Shown here: in pieces, positions 28,289 through 37,531 of the stretch
Layout of the letters: each line of letters begins with the position of its first letter
How positions within the stretch are numbered: the stretch's first letter is position 1
Source of the DNA: Pseudomonas asiatica
Lineage (GTDB): Bacteria > Pseudomonadota > Gammaproteobacteria > Pseudomonadales > Pseudomonadaceae
Direction of reading: 5' to 3'
DNA: 64,000 nt
NCBI RefSeq assembly: GCF_009932335.1
Contig: NZ_BLJF01000001.1
Span: 3,846,501 to 3,910,500, forward strand
The notes under the pieces: model-generated
Told to the model about the DNA's origin: nothing
Databases searched by the model: none
What the model saw: the letters and a program-made list of their open reading frames with translations, nothing else
Made by a program: the position numbers and the translations under genes

Positions 28289-28304
28289 GTGACTACCAAG
28301 TCAC
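28289..28304. promoter_or_regulatory. palindrome upstream of phaG
   Basis: GTGACT-ACCA-AGTCAC is a perfect 6-bp-arm inverted repeat 210 bp before the phaG ATG, in a 430-bp region (28084-28513) that has no convincing gene and begins with a REP unit. It may be a regulator-binding site. The phaG promoter itself could not be fixed by eye. Confidence 0.35.
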
Positions 28305-28513
28305 GACCGCAGTCGAAGACACTTTTTGCCGGCCACCCAAGGCCTCGATGCCTTGGGGCACGGCGAATTGCCCGCCAAAAACAATACCGTCGACGCACGT
28401 GCCAAGGATCGACACAGGGCCCCCCGGTTTCTCTTCAGGCAAATGCCTACCTGTCATAAAGAACGTGCACCCTAGGTGACGCGAATACCCTTTTTGCGCC
28501 AGGAGTCGATGAC

Positions 28514-29401
28514 ATGAGGCCAGAAATCGCTGTACTTGATATCCAAGGTCAGTATCGGGTTTACACGGAGTTCTATCGCGCGGATGCGGCCGAGAATACG
28601 ATCATCCTGATCAATGGCTCGCTTGCCACCACGGCCTCGTTCGCCCAGACGGTACGTAACCTGCACCCGCAGTTCAACGTTGTACTGTTCGACCAGCCAT
28701 ACGCTGGCAAATCCAAGCCGCACAATCGCCAGGAACGCTTTATCAGCAAGGAGACCGAAGCGCATATTCTCCTCGAGCTGATCGAGCACTTCCAGGCAGA
28801 CCACGTGATGTCGTTCTCGTGGGGTGGCGCAAGTACGCTGCTGGCGCTGGCGCACCAGCCGCGGGGCGTGAAGAAGGCAGTGGTGAGTTCGTTCTCACCG
28901 GTGATCAACGAACCGATGCGCGACTACCTGGACCGTGGTTGCCAGTACCTGGCCGCCTGCGACCGTTATCAGGTCGGCAACCTGATCAACGACACCATCG
29001 GCAAGCACCTGCCGTCACTGTTCAAGCGCTTCAACTACCGCCATGTCAGCAGCCTGGACAGCCACGAGTATGCGCAGATGCACTTCCACATCAACGAGGT
29101 GCTGCAACATGACCTGGGGCGGGCGCTGGATGGTGCACGCAATATCGACATCCCGGTACTTTTCATCAATGGTGACCGCGACGAGTACACCACGGTCGAA
29201 GATGCGCGGCAGTTCAGCAAGCACGTGGGACGCAGCCACTTCAGCGTGATCCGCGATGCAGGCCACTTCCTGGATATGGAACACAAGGCCGCTTGCGAGG
29301 ACACTCGCAGTGTCATGCTGGGGTTCCTGAAGCCAACCGTGCGTGAACCTCGTCAACGTTACCAGCCTGTAAAACAGGAGCAGCATGCATTGGCCATCTG
29401 A
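28514..29401 (+). CDS. phaG: (R)-3-hydroxyacyl-ACP:CoA transacylase / thioesterase PhaG
   Basis: Links fatty-acid synthesis to medium-chain polyhydroxyalkanoate production by releasing (R)-3-hydroxyacyl groups from acyl carrier protein. It was first described as a transacylase and later as a thioesterase that works with a CoA ligase. The protein is 295 residues, the exact length of P. putida PhaG, and nearly identical to it as I remember the sequence. Alpha/beta hydrolase fold with nucleophile S102 (SFSWGGAST), acid at D221/D223 (INGDRDEY) and H251 (RDAGHFLD). It is monocistronic and a strong P. putida-group marker. It is related to RhlA. Confidence 0.97.
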   Translation: MRPEIAVLDIQGQYRVYTEFYRADAAENTIILINGSLATTASFAQTVRNLHPQFNVVLFDQPYAGKSKPHNRQERFISKETEAHILLELIEHFQADHVMSFSWGGASTLLALAHQPRGVKKAVVSSFSPVINEPMRDYLDRGCQYLAACDRYQVGNLINDTIGKHLPSLFKRFNYRHVSSLDSHEYAQMHFHINEVLQHDLGRALDGARNIDIPVLFINGDRDEYTTVEDARQFSKHVGRSHFSVIRDAGHFLDMEHKAACEDTRSVMLGFLKPTVREPRQRYQPVKQEQHALAI

Positions 29402-29512
29402 GCAACTCGGCGTCGTGTGGCTCAAACCCGCAAACCATGGGGCGCCGACAAGCTTTTTAATAACTTGGGCTTCTAATTCGTTGAGGGTTCTGGTAAAAAG
29501 TGCTGCGCAAAC

Positions 29513-29586
29513 GCGGGTATAGTTTAGTGGTAAAACGAAAGCTTCCCAAGCTTTAGTTGAGGGTTCGATTCCCTCTACCCGCTCCA
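29513..29586 (+). tRNA. tRNA-Gly (anticodon CCC)
   Basis: 74-nt cloverleaf: acceptor GCGGGTA (29513-29519) pairs with TACCCGC (29576-29582), then T and an encoded CCA (29584-29586). The anticodon arm AAAGC-TTCCCAA-GCTTT gives CCC. The T arm GAGGG-TTCGATT-CCCTC is canonical. It lies in a 350-bp gap between phaG and the SulP gene, with a terminator just downstream. Confidence 0.96.
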
Positions 29587-29628
29587 CATCGCATTCCCGC
29601 ATGGCGTTCCAGCAACGTCATCGCTGTC

Positions 29629-29652
29629 AAAAGGAGCCCAGGCTCCTTTTTT
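29629..29652 (+). terminator. rho-independent terminator after tRNA-Gly
   Basis: AAAAGGAGC (29629-29637), short loop, GCTCCTTTT followed by more T (29642-29652), 43 bases past the tRNA CCA end. Stem plus T-run is a textbook intrinsic terminator. Confidence 0.9.
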
Positions 29653-29751
29653 CGTTTCTCCCCCCTCCCTTTGACCTGCCCCATGGCCATTTGCCTGCCG
29701 ATCCGCTTCAATGCGTGGATGGATTCGTGAAGCATTTCGAAAGGACGACGC

Positions 29752-31458
29752 ATGTTTCTCTCCCGCTGGCTACCGGGCCTTGCCAACCTGCTGCACTACC
29801 GCCGCGAGTGGTTCCACGCCGACCTGCAGGCCGGCCTCTCGGTGGCGGCGATCCAGATTCCCATTGCCATCGCCTACGCGCAGATCGTCGGCCTACCGCC
29901 GCAGTACGGCCTGTATGCCTGTGTGCTGCCGATGATGGTCTATGCCCTGATCGGAAGCTCGCGCCAGCTGATGGTCGGCCCAGACGCCGCCACTTGCGCG
30001 ATGATCGCCGGCGCCGTGGCGCCGTTGGCCATGGGCGAACCGCACCGGATTGCCGAGCTGTCGGTGATCGTCACCTTGCTGGTCGGGGTAATGCTGATCG
30101 CGGCTGGGGTGGCCCGGGCGGGGTTCATCGCCAGCTTCTTCTCGCGGCCGATCCTGATCGGTTATCTCAACGGTATCGGCCTGAGCCTGATCGCCGGGCA
30201 GTTGTCCAAGGTGGTGGGGTTCAAGATCGAGGGCGACGGTTTCATCCTCAGCCTGATCAACTTCTTCCAGCGCCTGGGCGAAATCCACTGGGTGACGCTG
30301 CTCATCGGCATCGCCGCACTGGGCCTGCTGATCTGGTTGCCACGACGCTACCCCCACCTGCCTGCGGCGCTAACTGTAGTGGCGCTGTTCATGCTGCTGG
30401 TCGGGCTGCTCGGCCTTGACCGCTTTGGCGTCGCCATTCTCGGCCCGGTACCTGCCGGCATCCCGCAGCTGGCCTGGCCACACAGTAACCTGGCAGAAAT
30501 GAAAAGCCTGCTGCGCGACGCCCTGGGTATCGCCACCGTCAGCTTCTGCAGCGCCATGCTCACCGCACGCAGCTTTGCCGCCCGGCACGGCTACGCGATC
30601 AACGCCAACCACGAATTCGTCGCCCTGGGCGTAAGCAACCTGGCTGCCGGGGTTTCCCAGGGCTTTGCCATCAGCGGTGCAGACTCGCGCACTGCGGTCA
30701 ACGACATGGTCGGTGGCAAGAGCCAACTGGTGGGCATCATCGCAGCACTGGTCATCGCCCTGATCCTGTTGTTCTTCACCGCGCCGATGGCGTGGATCCC
30801 GCAGGCCGCGCTGGGTGCCGTGCTGCTGATGGCAGGCTGGGGGCTGATCGACATCAAGTCGCTGAAGCATATCCGCCGCCTGAGCCGCTTCGAGTTCTGG
30901 CTGTGCCTGCTGACCACGGTCGGTGTGCTGACCCTGGGTGTGCTGCCCGGCATCGTGTTTGCCGTGACCCTGGCGATCCTGCGCCTGCTGTACAGCATCT
31001 ATCAGCCCACCGACGCGGTGCTTGGCTGGCTGCCCGGCACCGAAGGCCAGGTGGACATCCGCAAACACAAGGATGCCCGCACCGTGCCAGGCCTTGTGGT
31101 GTACCGCTTCGACGACGCGATCCTGTTCTTCAACGCCGACTACTTCAAGATGCGCCTGCTCGAAGCGGTGCAGAGCCAGGAACGGCCCAGGGCCGTGCTG
31201 TTCGATGCCGAAGCGGTAACCAGCATCGACGTCAGCGGCATCGCCGCCCTGCGCGAAGTGCGCGACACCCTGGCCGCGCAGGGCATCTTCTTTGCCATCG
31301 CCCGCGCTCGCGGCACCTTCCTGCGCATGCTGGTGCGCTCGGGGATGGCCCGGGAGATGGAAGACAAACTGCTGTTCGGCTCGGTGCGGGCGGGCATTCG
31401 CGCCTATCGGGTTTGGCGTAACAGGAGTCGCGTTGAGCAACGGGCTGAACAAGGTTGA
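29752..31458 (+). CDS. SulP family anion transporter with STAS domain
   Basis: 568-residue SLC26/SulP permease. The membrane domain (about 20-400) opens with LQAGLSVAAIQIPIAIAYAQIVGLPPQYGLYA, the family signature, and has about 12-14 helices. A cytoplasmic STAS domain (about 435-550) contains VVYRFDDAILFFNADYFKMRL and LFDAEAVTSIDVSGIAALREV. Substrates in the family include sulfate, bicarbonate and dicarboxylates; none can be assigned here. It stands alone between the tRNA and a REP pair. Confidence 0.92.
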   Translation: MFLSRWLPGLANLLHYRREWFHADLQAGLSVAAIQIPIAIAYAQIVGLPPQYGLYACVLPMMVYALIGSSRQLMVGPDAATCAMIAGAVAPLAMGEPHRIAELSVIVTLLVGVMLIAAGVARAGFIASFFSRPILIGYLNGIGLSLIAGQLSKVVGFKIEGDGFILSLINFFQRLGEIHWVTLLIGIAALGLLIWLPRRYPHLPAALTVVALFMLLVGLLGLDRFGVAILGPVPAGIPQLAWPHSNLAEMKSLLRDALGIATVSFCSAMLTARSFAARHGYAINANHEFVALGVSNLAAGVSQGFAISGADSRTAVNDMVGGKSQLVGIIAALVIALILLFFTAPMAWIPQAALGAVLLMAGWGLIDIKSLKHIRRLSRFEFWLCLLTTVGVLTLGVLPGIVFAVTLAILRLLYSIYQPTDAVLGWLPGTEGQVDIRKHKDARTVPGLVVYRFDDAILFFNADYFKMRLLEAVQSQERPRAVLFDAEAVTSIDVSGIAALREVRDTLAAQGIFFAIARARGTFLRMLVRSGMAREMEDKLLFGSVRAGIRAYRVWRNRSRVEQRAEQG

Positions 31459-31477
31459 AGCATTGCGTCGTTGCTAC

Positions 31478-31579
31478 TGGCCATATCGCCAGCAAGCCGG
31501 CTCCCACAGGTACTGCACTGCTCTCAAGGCCTGTGGCGAACCGTGGGAGCTGGCTTGCCGGCGATAGGGCCAGTACAGG
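31478..31579. repeat. REP palindrome pair (REP h)
   Basis: CATATCGCCAGCAAGCCGG-CTCCCACAGG and, inverted, GTGGGAGCTGGCTTGCCGGCGATAGGG, about 35 bp apart, between the SulP gene and the DUF4917 gene. Confidence 0.8.
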
Positions 31580-31673
31580 CTGCACAAAGCAGTTGCCTGG
31601 ACACCAACCCTCGCACACTTTGCATGACATGCTAAAGTCGCCCCCGTTCCCGCTCCACCCAACGGACCCCAGC

Positions 31674-32684
31674 ATGCCCGCACTAGACGCCACCCTCACC
31701 CCCTGGCCGGAACTCGCCGCCCGCCACCCTTGCGACGCCCTGCTGCTGGGCAACGGCGCCAGCCGCGTGCTGTGGAAGCCGTTCGGCTACTTCTCGCTGT
31801 TCGAGGAAGCGCAACGTGCCGGGCGCAAGAAAGGCCTGGCCGTCAGCGACCAGGCACTGTTCAAGTCACTGGGTACGGAACTGTTCGAGCCGGTGCTCAG
31901 CGCCCTCAACACCACCGTGCGCACCAACGCCGCGCTGGCCATCAACTCCACCGCGCCGCTGAACCGCTACTACTCGATCAAGGAAGCGCTGATCCACGCC
32001 GTACGCACGGTGCACCTGCCGTGGCCACTCATGCCGGCCACGACCCTGGCTACCCTCAACCAGGCGCTGCGTGGCTACCGCAGCGTCTACACCAGCAACT
32101 ACGACCTGCTGCTACCGTGGGCCGTGCAACACGCCCCGCAGGGTTTCGCCGAACTGTTCGACGAGCAAGGCTTTTTCGACGTGCGCCGCACCAACGGCGA
32201 AGGCACGCGGGTACTGCACCTGCATGGCGGCCTGCACCTGCTCAAGCTGCCCGACGGCACCACCCGCCAACGCAGTGCCGACAGCGCCGAACTGCTCGAT
32301 GGTTTTGCCGTGAACATCCCGGGCGAAGTGCCGCTGTTCGTCAACGAAGACCGCAGCGACGAGAAGCTGCGCGCCATCCGCAACTCTGACTACCTGGGCT
32401 GGTGCCTGGGGCAACTGGCGCGGGAAAGCCAGGGGCTATGCCTGTTCGGGCTGCACCTGGACAGCAGTGACCAGCATCTGCTCGAAGCCATCCGACAGGC
32501 CCGGCCGAAGCATCTGTCGATTGCCATACGGCCATTGAGCGAGGCATCGGTGATCAACCAGAAGCAGCATTTTGTCGACAGGTTCGGGGATATGCCGGGG
32601 ACAGTGCTGCACTTCTTTGATGCCAGTACGCATCCGTTGGGGCCAGCAGCGTTGGCTATTGAAGCACCGCTCACCCACAGGTGA
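31674..32684 (+). CDS. DUF4917 family protein with SIR2-like motifs
   Basis: 336 residues; no proven function is known to me. Read directly, it has three features of the SIR2/FAD-DHS fold used by NAD-consuming proteins: an N-terminal Gly-rich loop DALLLGNGASRVLW (21-34), YTSNYDLLLPW with N142 and D144, and LHLHGGLHLL with H184. A further LFGLHLDSSDQHLLEAI segment resembles the later SIR2 loop. There is no signal peptide or membrane helix. ATG 31674 is chosen because the upstream frame runs through REP h; a start at 31629 is possible. REP elements flank both sides. Confidence 0.7.
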   Translation: MPALDATLTPWPELAARHPCDALLLGNGASRVLWKPFGYFSLFEEAQRAGRKKGLAVSDQALFKSLGTELFEPVLSALNTTVRTNAALAINSTAPLNRYYSIKEALIHAVRTVHLPWPLMPATTLATLNQALRGYRSVYTSNYDLLLPWAVQHAPQGFAELFDEQGFFDVRRTNGEGTRVLHLHGGLHLLKLPDGTTRQRSADSAELLDGFAVNIPGEVPLFVNEDRSDEKLRAIRNSDYLGWCLGQLARESQGLCLFGLHLDSSDQHLLEAIRQARPKHLSIAIRPLSEASVINQKQHFVDRFGDMPGTVLHFFDASTHPLGPAALAIEAPLTHR

Positions 32685-32691
32685 AGTGGAC

Positions 32692-33019
32692 CAATTGGGG
32701 GCCGCTTGGCGGCCCAACGCCGGCAAGCCAGCTCTCGTAGAACAACACCTGACTCATTGGTTCGGCGAGGTTCTGTAGGAGCAGCCTTGTGCTGCGAAGA
32801 GGCCGGTACAAGCAACAGACAGGCTTTGTCAGTACCGGCCTCTTCGCAGCACAAGGCTGCTCCTACAAAGGACGCGTCAGACGAGCGAAATATGTTCTCT
32901 GCGCGACAGCGCAGCCCAAAAGGGCTGGGCAATCTCCCACAGGGATCGCGCAACTCCTGAATTCTGCGCGGTACCTGTGGGAGCCGGCTTGCCGGCGATG
33001 GGCTGCGTAGCAGCCCCGT
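32692..33019. repeat. composite cluster of REP units (REP i)
   Basis: This 378-bp gene-free stretch (32685-33062) is made mostly of REP-type sequence: AACGCCGGCAAGCCAGCTC (about 32718), then a tight inverted pair TGTAGGAGCAGCCTTGTGCTGCGAAGAGGCCGGTAC / GTACCGGCCTCTTCGCAGCACAAGGCTGCTCCTACA (32775-32875), then CTGTGGGAGCCGGCTTGCCGGCGATGGGCTGCG (32974-33010). At least four units of three sequence subtypes are stacked at the end of the Tad locus. Confidence 0.8.
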
Positions 33020-33062
33020 TTACGCTATCTGACAGGCATCAGCGCTTGCCCGCGGAACCCCA

Positions 33063-34106
33063 TCAAGGCGCCGACGCGGTTGTCACCTGCACGGCCGGGC
33101 CAACTGCAACCGGCTCGGGCATCGCTACATCGCCGCCCAGCTGGCGGATTTGCCGAATCTGCTGGACCCTGTTCAGGTTTTCCCAGGCGACGGGGTAGTG
33201 CCCCGGCGACAACTCGATCGCGCTGCGGAAAAACTGCTCGGCCACATCCAGCTTGCCTTCCACCAGGCAGACATAGCCGACATCATTGCTGGCCTCGGCA
33301 CGCTTTTCGACCTGTTCGAAGGCAGACACAGCCTCCTCATAGCGCCCCATGCGAGCCAGCAGCAGTCCATAGTTGCGCCACAGCGGCTTGTAGGTGCCGT
33401 CGTAGCTCACCCCTCGCTTGTACCTGAGTTCAGCTTCAGACCATTGCCCGGCCATGTAGTAGGAATACCCCAGGCTGTTCTGCACCAACGCCGAACGTGG
33501 ATCGATGAGTTCGGCCAGGCGGTAGTAGGTTTGCGCCTCGGCGAAGTTGTCGGCCAGATCCGCCAACACCCCCAGCCCGTTATAGGCCTTGAGCGGTGAC
33601 TTGCTGTCGACCCTGAGCGCAGCCGCCCCTGTCTGGCTGTTGGCCGGGTCCTTGACGAAGCGTTTCTGATCCACGGCAACTGCTTTCAACAGCATTACCT
33701 TGGCCTGCTCATGTTTACGCATGGACAGATTCAGCAGGCCCATTTCCGTCAGGGCATCGGGGTTTTCAGGTGCCTTGCCCAGTACCTCGGTGAAGGCCAT
33801 CTCGGCAAGCTGGTTATTGCCCCGTTCGCGGTGGATACGGCCAACCCAGACCAAGGCCTCATAACGTTCGGGCGCCAGCTCGAGGACGCGCAGGTACTGG
33901 TACAGTGCTTGGTCCAGGTCACCGGCCTGGTAAGCCATCGCGGCCATCTGCATTGCCTGGTCGGGCGAGTTGCTCTGCGACTGCACCTGGTAGAGCACCG
34001 AATTGCCACCGGAGTAGACAGAACGCACCCCGTTCAGGTCAGGCCCTGTGCTCTGGCACCCCGAAAGCACGGCTATCATGGTCAACAGCAAGCTGATCCT
34101 GTTCAT
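33063..34106 (-). CDS. tadD: Flp pilus assembly lipoprotein TadD (TPR)
   Basis: 347 residues. The signal peptide and lipobox are MNRISLLLTMIAVLSGC (C17 lipidated). The body is tetratricopeptide repeats from about 50 to 310 (for example ALYQYLRVLELAPERYEALVWVGRI, AEMAFTEVLGKAPENPDALTEMGLL). TadD is the outer-membrane pilotin-like factor for the secretin in Tad systems. It is the last gene of the minus-strand Tad operon, two bases after tadC. Confidence 0.92.
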   Translation of the reverse strand: MNRISLLLTMIAVLSGCQSTGPDLNGVRSVYSGGNSVLYQVQSQSNSPDQAMQMAAMAYQAGDLDQALYQYLRVLELAPERYEALVWVGRIHRERGNNQLAEMAFTEVLGKAPENPDALTEMGLLNLSMRKHEQAKVMLLKAVAVDQKRFVKDPANSQTGAAALRVDSKSPLKAYNGLGVLADLADNFAEAQTYYRLAELIDPRSALVQNSLGYSYYMAGQWSEAELRYKRGVSYDGTYKPLWRNYGLLLARMGRYEEAVSAFEQVEKRAEASNDVGYVCLVEGKLDVAEQFFRSAIELSPGHYPVAWENLNRVQQIRQIRQLGGDVAMPEPVAVGPAVQVTTASAP

Positions 34107-34107
34107 G

Positions 34108-35076
34108 TCATAGCTTCCCGAACATTCTAAGTATCCCGATGATCACCGGGCCGATGGCAACCAGAAAAAAGCTTGGCCACAGACAGAAAATTAGCGGAAA
34201 AACTAGCTTTGTTCCGATTTTCGCGCCCATTTCCTCCGCGGCCTGCATGCGCCGGTCACGAAACTCCTCGGCATAGATGCGCAAGGTGGCCGCTACGCTG
34301 GTGCCGAAGCGGATGCTCTGTGCCAACAGGCTGACCAGGCCCTGAATGTCTTCAAGACCGGTGCGCTCCGCCAGTTGCCTGAGCGCTTCAGTACTGGAAA
34401 CACCGGCGCGGATCTGCGCATTGACCAAGGCCAGTTCCTCAGCCAACTCGGCCTGGCTGACTGACATTTCTTCAGCCACCCGCTCGATAGCCTGTGGCAA
34501 CGCCAGGCCCGACTCCACGCAAACCACCATCAAATCCAGCGCATCAGGAAAGGCCGCACGCAACCGCTCTTGACGAGCCTTCTTGCGCTTGTCGACATAC
34601 ACTGCCGGCAGCAGCCATCCGACAGCAGCCCCCATCACCACCACGACGATAATCTTGGTCGAGGAAAAGTTGGGAACCAGTGGTAGTGTCAACAGCGAGA
34701 CACCAACAAGTATCAGCGGCAACAGCAAACGCACCGCCCAATACACCTGTACCGCTGACGCCGAGCCATACCCCGCGTGGGTCAACAGGGTTCGGGTGGT
34801 TGATACCTCCCCTTCCGCAGCAGGGCCAAGGCGCCGACCGACCCGCTCCAGTAGAAGCTGCAGGTTGCCTGGTGCCTCCCGCCCAGTCGCAGCGCTAGCG
34901 TGGCCACGTTTGATCAATGCAAGACGACGTTGAAGAGGGCTCTGCAGCCCCAGCACCAGTAACGTCACAGTGATCACCGCAATGACCGTGCTCATCCCGA
35001 TCGCACCAATGAGCAGCATGCGAGTCAGTGCCTCGTTGTCCGTGACCTGGCTCAACAAACCGATCAAATAATCCAT
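34108..35076 (-). CDS. tadC: Flp pilus inner-membrane platform protein TadC
   Basis: 322 residues with a GspF/T2SSF domain (about 160-285, DALDLMVVCVESGLALPQAIERVAEEMS) and four hydrophobic helices (about 18-42, 110-130, 138-155 and 295-318). With TadB it forms the inner-membrane platform on which TadA drives pilus assembly. It lies 26 bases after tadB. Confidence 0.95.
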   Translation of the reverse strand: MDYLIGLLSQVTDNEALTRMLLIGAIGMSTVIAVITVTLLVLGLQSPLQRRLALIKRGHASAATGREAPGNLQLLLERVGRRLGPAAEGEVSTTRTLLTHAGYGSASAVQVYWAVRLLLPLILVGVSLLTLPLVPNFSSTKIIVVVVMGAAVGWLLPAVYVDKRKKARQERLRAAFPDALDLMVVCVESGLALPQAIERVAEEMSVSQAELAEELALVNAQIRAGVSSTEALRQLAERTGLEDIQGLVSLLAQSIRFGTSVAATLRIYAEEFRDRRMQAAEEMGAKIGTKLVFPLIFCLWPSFFLVAIGPVIIGILRMFGKL

Positions 35077-35102
35077 GACCTACGCCCTCATGCGAGAACT
35101 GC

Positions 35103-36089
35103 CTAAACCTGGATACGAATGATTTTACGAATCCAGAAAATCCCCACCAACATGGAGCCAAAAGCCCCAATGATCAGCTTTTGCCCAACGGGATCCTTGA
35201 CCAGCAACGTCAAGTACGCGGGGTTCATGACAACGATCGCAGCCGCCAATACAAAGGGTATGGCTATCAACACCCAGGCTGACATTCGCCCCTCGGCCGA
35301 CATTGTCTTGATCTTGCGCTGAAACCGGAAACGCCCGCGTATCAAATTGCTCAGCCGTTCCAGTACTTCCGTCAGGTTGCCGCCAGTCTCACGGTGAATG
35401 AGGATCGAGGTGACCAGCATCATCACCGTCATGCTTGGCATCCGCTCCAGAAGGCCAAGCATGGCCCTGCGTACATCATTACCGTAATTGATATCGGCGA
35501 AAGTCAGACCGAATTCATGCGCAACAGGTCCCTTGTGTTCATCTGCCACCAAACGCAGGGTTTCATTGAAGGGGTGCCCGGCGCGCAACGCCCGGCACAT
35601 GGCTTCCAGCGCATCGGGCAAGCCCTCCTCGAACTTGGCGAAACGCCTGCCACGGTCATGGGAGATTTTCAGCAGTGGCAGCCAGAACGCCACGAACGCT
35701 GCCGCCAGCGCCAGCCACCAGTAAGGGAAGAACATCCAGGCCAGCATCCCGGCAGCCGCTGCCAGAGCCAACCCCAGCAGCAGTACCCGATAGGCCCGGT
35801 ACTCATGGCCGGCCTGCTCGATCAGTTGCGTCAGCGTCGCCATGAAGGGCAATTGCTCGAGCCGCGCCTCCAGCGGCGACAAGCGCGTCAGGTATTTCTG
35901 CCGCAGCACGGTCTGCATGTTCGGCAGATGGCTTGCCCGCTCCAGGAGCACAAGTCGGCTGCGGATACGCTTGCGTACCTTGCCCGCCTCGCCGAACACC
36001 GGGACCACCAGGCCTTGGCTGAGAAGAAACACGGCAACGAACACCATGCCAAGAAATATCAGGATGTATTCACCAGGTATCTGGCTCAT
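35103..36089 (-). CDS. tadB: Flp pilus inner-membrane platform protein TadB
   Basis: 328 residues with a T2SSF domain (about 155-285, [24 protein letters not shown]) and membrane helices near 7-27, 95-130, 260-280 and 300-322. It is the partner of TadC in the secretion platform. ATG 36089 is chosen because it overlaps the tadA stop (ATGA) and has GGAGG nine bases upstream. The ATG seven codons earlier lacks a ribosome site. Confidence 0.95.
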   Translation of the reverse strand: MSQIPGEYILIFLGMVFVAVFLLSQGLVVPVFGEAGKVRKRIRSRLVLLERASHLPNMQTVLRQKYLTRLSPLEARLEQLPFMATLTQLIEQAGHEYRAYRVLLLGLALAAAAGMLAWMFFPYWWLALAAAFVAFWLPLLKISHDRGRRFAKFEEGLPDALEAMCRALRAGHPFNETLRLVADEHKGPVAHEFGLTFADINYGNDVRRAMLGLLERMPSMTVMMLVTSILIHRETGGNLTEVLERLSNLIRGRFRFQRKIKTMSAEGRMSAWVLIAIPFVLAAAIVVMNPAYLTLLVKDPVGQKLIIGAFGSMLVGIFWIRKIIRIQV

Positions 36090-37528
36090 GATTGACGAGC
36101 CTCCATCCATTCAGGCCTGAACATCGACAAAGGCAACTCGATCCCGCGCTTGGCCAAGGCATCGCGAAAAGCCGGGACCATGCCACTTGGCCGAAAGTCA
36201 CCAAGCACCTGGCCCTGCTCGCCCACGCCACTGCGAACAAAAGAGAAGATCTCGGTCATGGTGATGATTTCACCCTCCATGCCGTTGATCTCCTGCACAC
36301 TGACCAACCGCCGCTTGCCGTCTTCCTGCCGCTCCAGCTGGATCACCACATCGATGGCCGAGGCGATCTGCTGGCGCATGGCCTTGATCGGGAATGTAGC
36401 GCCAGACATCAAGACCATGTTCTCGACCCGGCCCAACGCATCGCGCGCGGTGTTGGCGTGGATGGTAGTCAGTGAGCCATCGTGCCCGGTGTTCATCGCC
36501 GTCAGCATGTCCAGCGCCTCGGCGCCACGCACCTCACCGATCACGATACGGTCTGGGCGCATCCGCAGGCTGTTGCGCACCAGCTCACGCTGGCCCACCT
36601 CGCCACGCCCCTCGATGTTCGCAGGCCGTGTTTCCAGGCGCACCACATGTGGCTGCTGCAGCTGCAGTTCGGCCGAGTCCTCGATGGTGACGATGCGCTC
36701 GTTATGCGGAATGAAACTGGACAGCACATTGAGCATGGTGGTCTTGCCGCAGCCGGTGCCGCCGGAGATCAGCACGTTCAGCCGGCCCCGCACGATCGCC
36801 TTGAGCAGCAAGGCGATGGCCGGCGTCAGCGCGCCCGCCTGGATCAGGCTGTCGGTATTGAGCAGGTCCACCGCAAAGCGGCGTATCGAGATACTTGGCC
36901 CGTCGATGGCAAGCGGCGGGATGATCGCATTGACCCGTGAACCGTCTTTGAGGCGTGCATCGACCAACGGCGAAGACTCGTCGATACGCCGGCCGAGGCT
37001 GGAGACGATGCGGTCGATAATGTTCAGCAGGTGCTGATCATCGCGAAAACGCACATCGGTGCGCTGCAACTTGCCGAACCGTTCGACGTACACAGAGTCA
37101 TGCCCGTTGACCAGGATATCGGACACCGTGTGGTCGGCCAGCAGTGGCTCCAGCGGGCCAAGGCCAAGCACTTCGTCGGTGATCTGCTTGATGATCAACT
37201 GGCGACTGGCTGAGCTTACCGGCGCCGAATGCTCATCGAGCAGACGCTGGCAGATATCACGGATCTGCCGCACGGCCTCGGCCTGCTCGAGCGAGTCGAG
37301 CAAGGAAAGGTCCATGACCTTGAGCAGTTGCTGATAGGTTTTCTCCCGCCACTCGGCTTCCACCGATGTGACCTGGCTTTTCGTTTCAAACAGAACATCC
37401 GGTGCCGAATGTTCCCACGCCATCAGCGCCTCTGCCGGGTCCTTAGCGCCGCCACCCTGCTTCGACGGCGTCGATGCCTCGGAGGTGACTGCCTGTTTGC
37501 GCAAACGGTTACGGAAATCGCTAAGCAT
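36086..37528 (-). CDS. tadA: Flp pilus assembly ATPase TadA
   Basis: 480-residue type II/IV secretion ATPase (CpaF/TadA class) that powers Flp pilus assembly and probably retraction. Walker [15 protein letters not shown], Asp box, and Walker B region [31 protein letters not shown] with the His box [14 protein letters not shown]. The N-terminal domain (about 60-190) includes [17 protein letters not shown]. It is coupled to tadB by a 4-base overlap. Confidence 0.96.
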   Translation of the reverse strand: MLSDFRNRLRKQAVTSEASTPSKQGGGAKDPAEALMAWEHSAPDVLFETKSQVTSVEAEWREKTYQQLLKVMDLSLLDSLEQAEAVRQIRDICQRLLDEHSAPVSSASRQLIIKQITDEVLGLGPLEPLLADHTVSDILVNGHDSVYVERFGKLQRTDVRFRDDQHLLNIIDRIVSSLGRRIDESSPLVDARLKDGSRVNAIIPPLAIDGPSISIRRFAVDLLNTDSLIQAGALTPAIALLLKAIVRGRLNVLISGGTGCGKTTMLNVLSSFIPHNERIVTIEDSAELQLQQPHVVRLETRPANIEGRGEVGQRELVRNSLRMRPDRIVIGEVRGAEALDMLTAMNTGHDGSLTTIHANTARDALGRVENMVLMSGATFPIKAMRQQIASAIDVVIQLERQEDGKRRLVSVQEINGMEGEIITMTEIFSFVRSGVGEQGQVLGDFRPSGMVPAFRDALAKRGIELPLSMFRPEWMEARQS

Positions 37529-37531
37529 GGT

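Noticed and set aside
29513..29586. tRNA-Gly as an integration site for a genomic island
   Set aside because: No integrase, no second copy of the tRNA 3' end was seen, and both flanks carry ordinary Pseudomonas genes.
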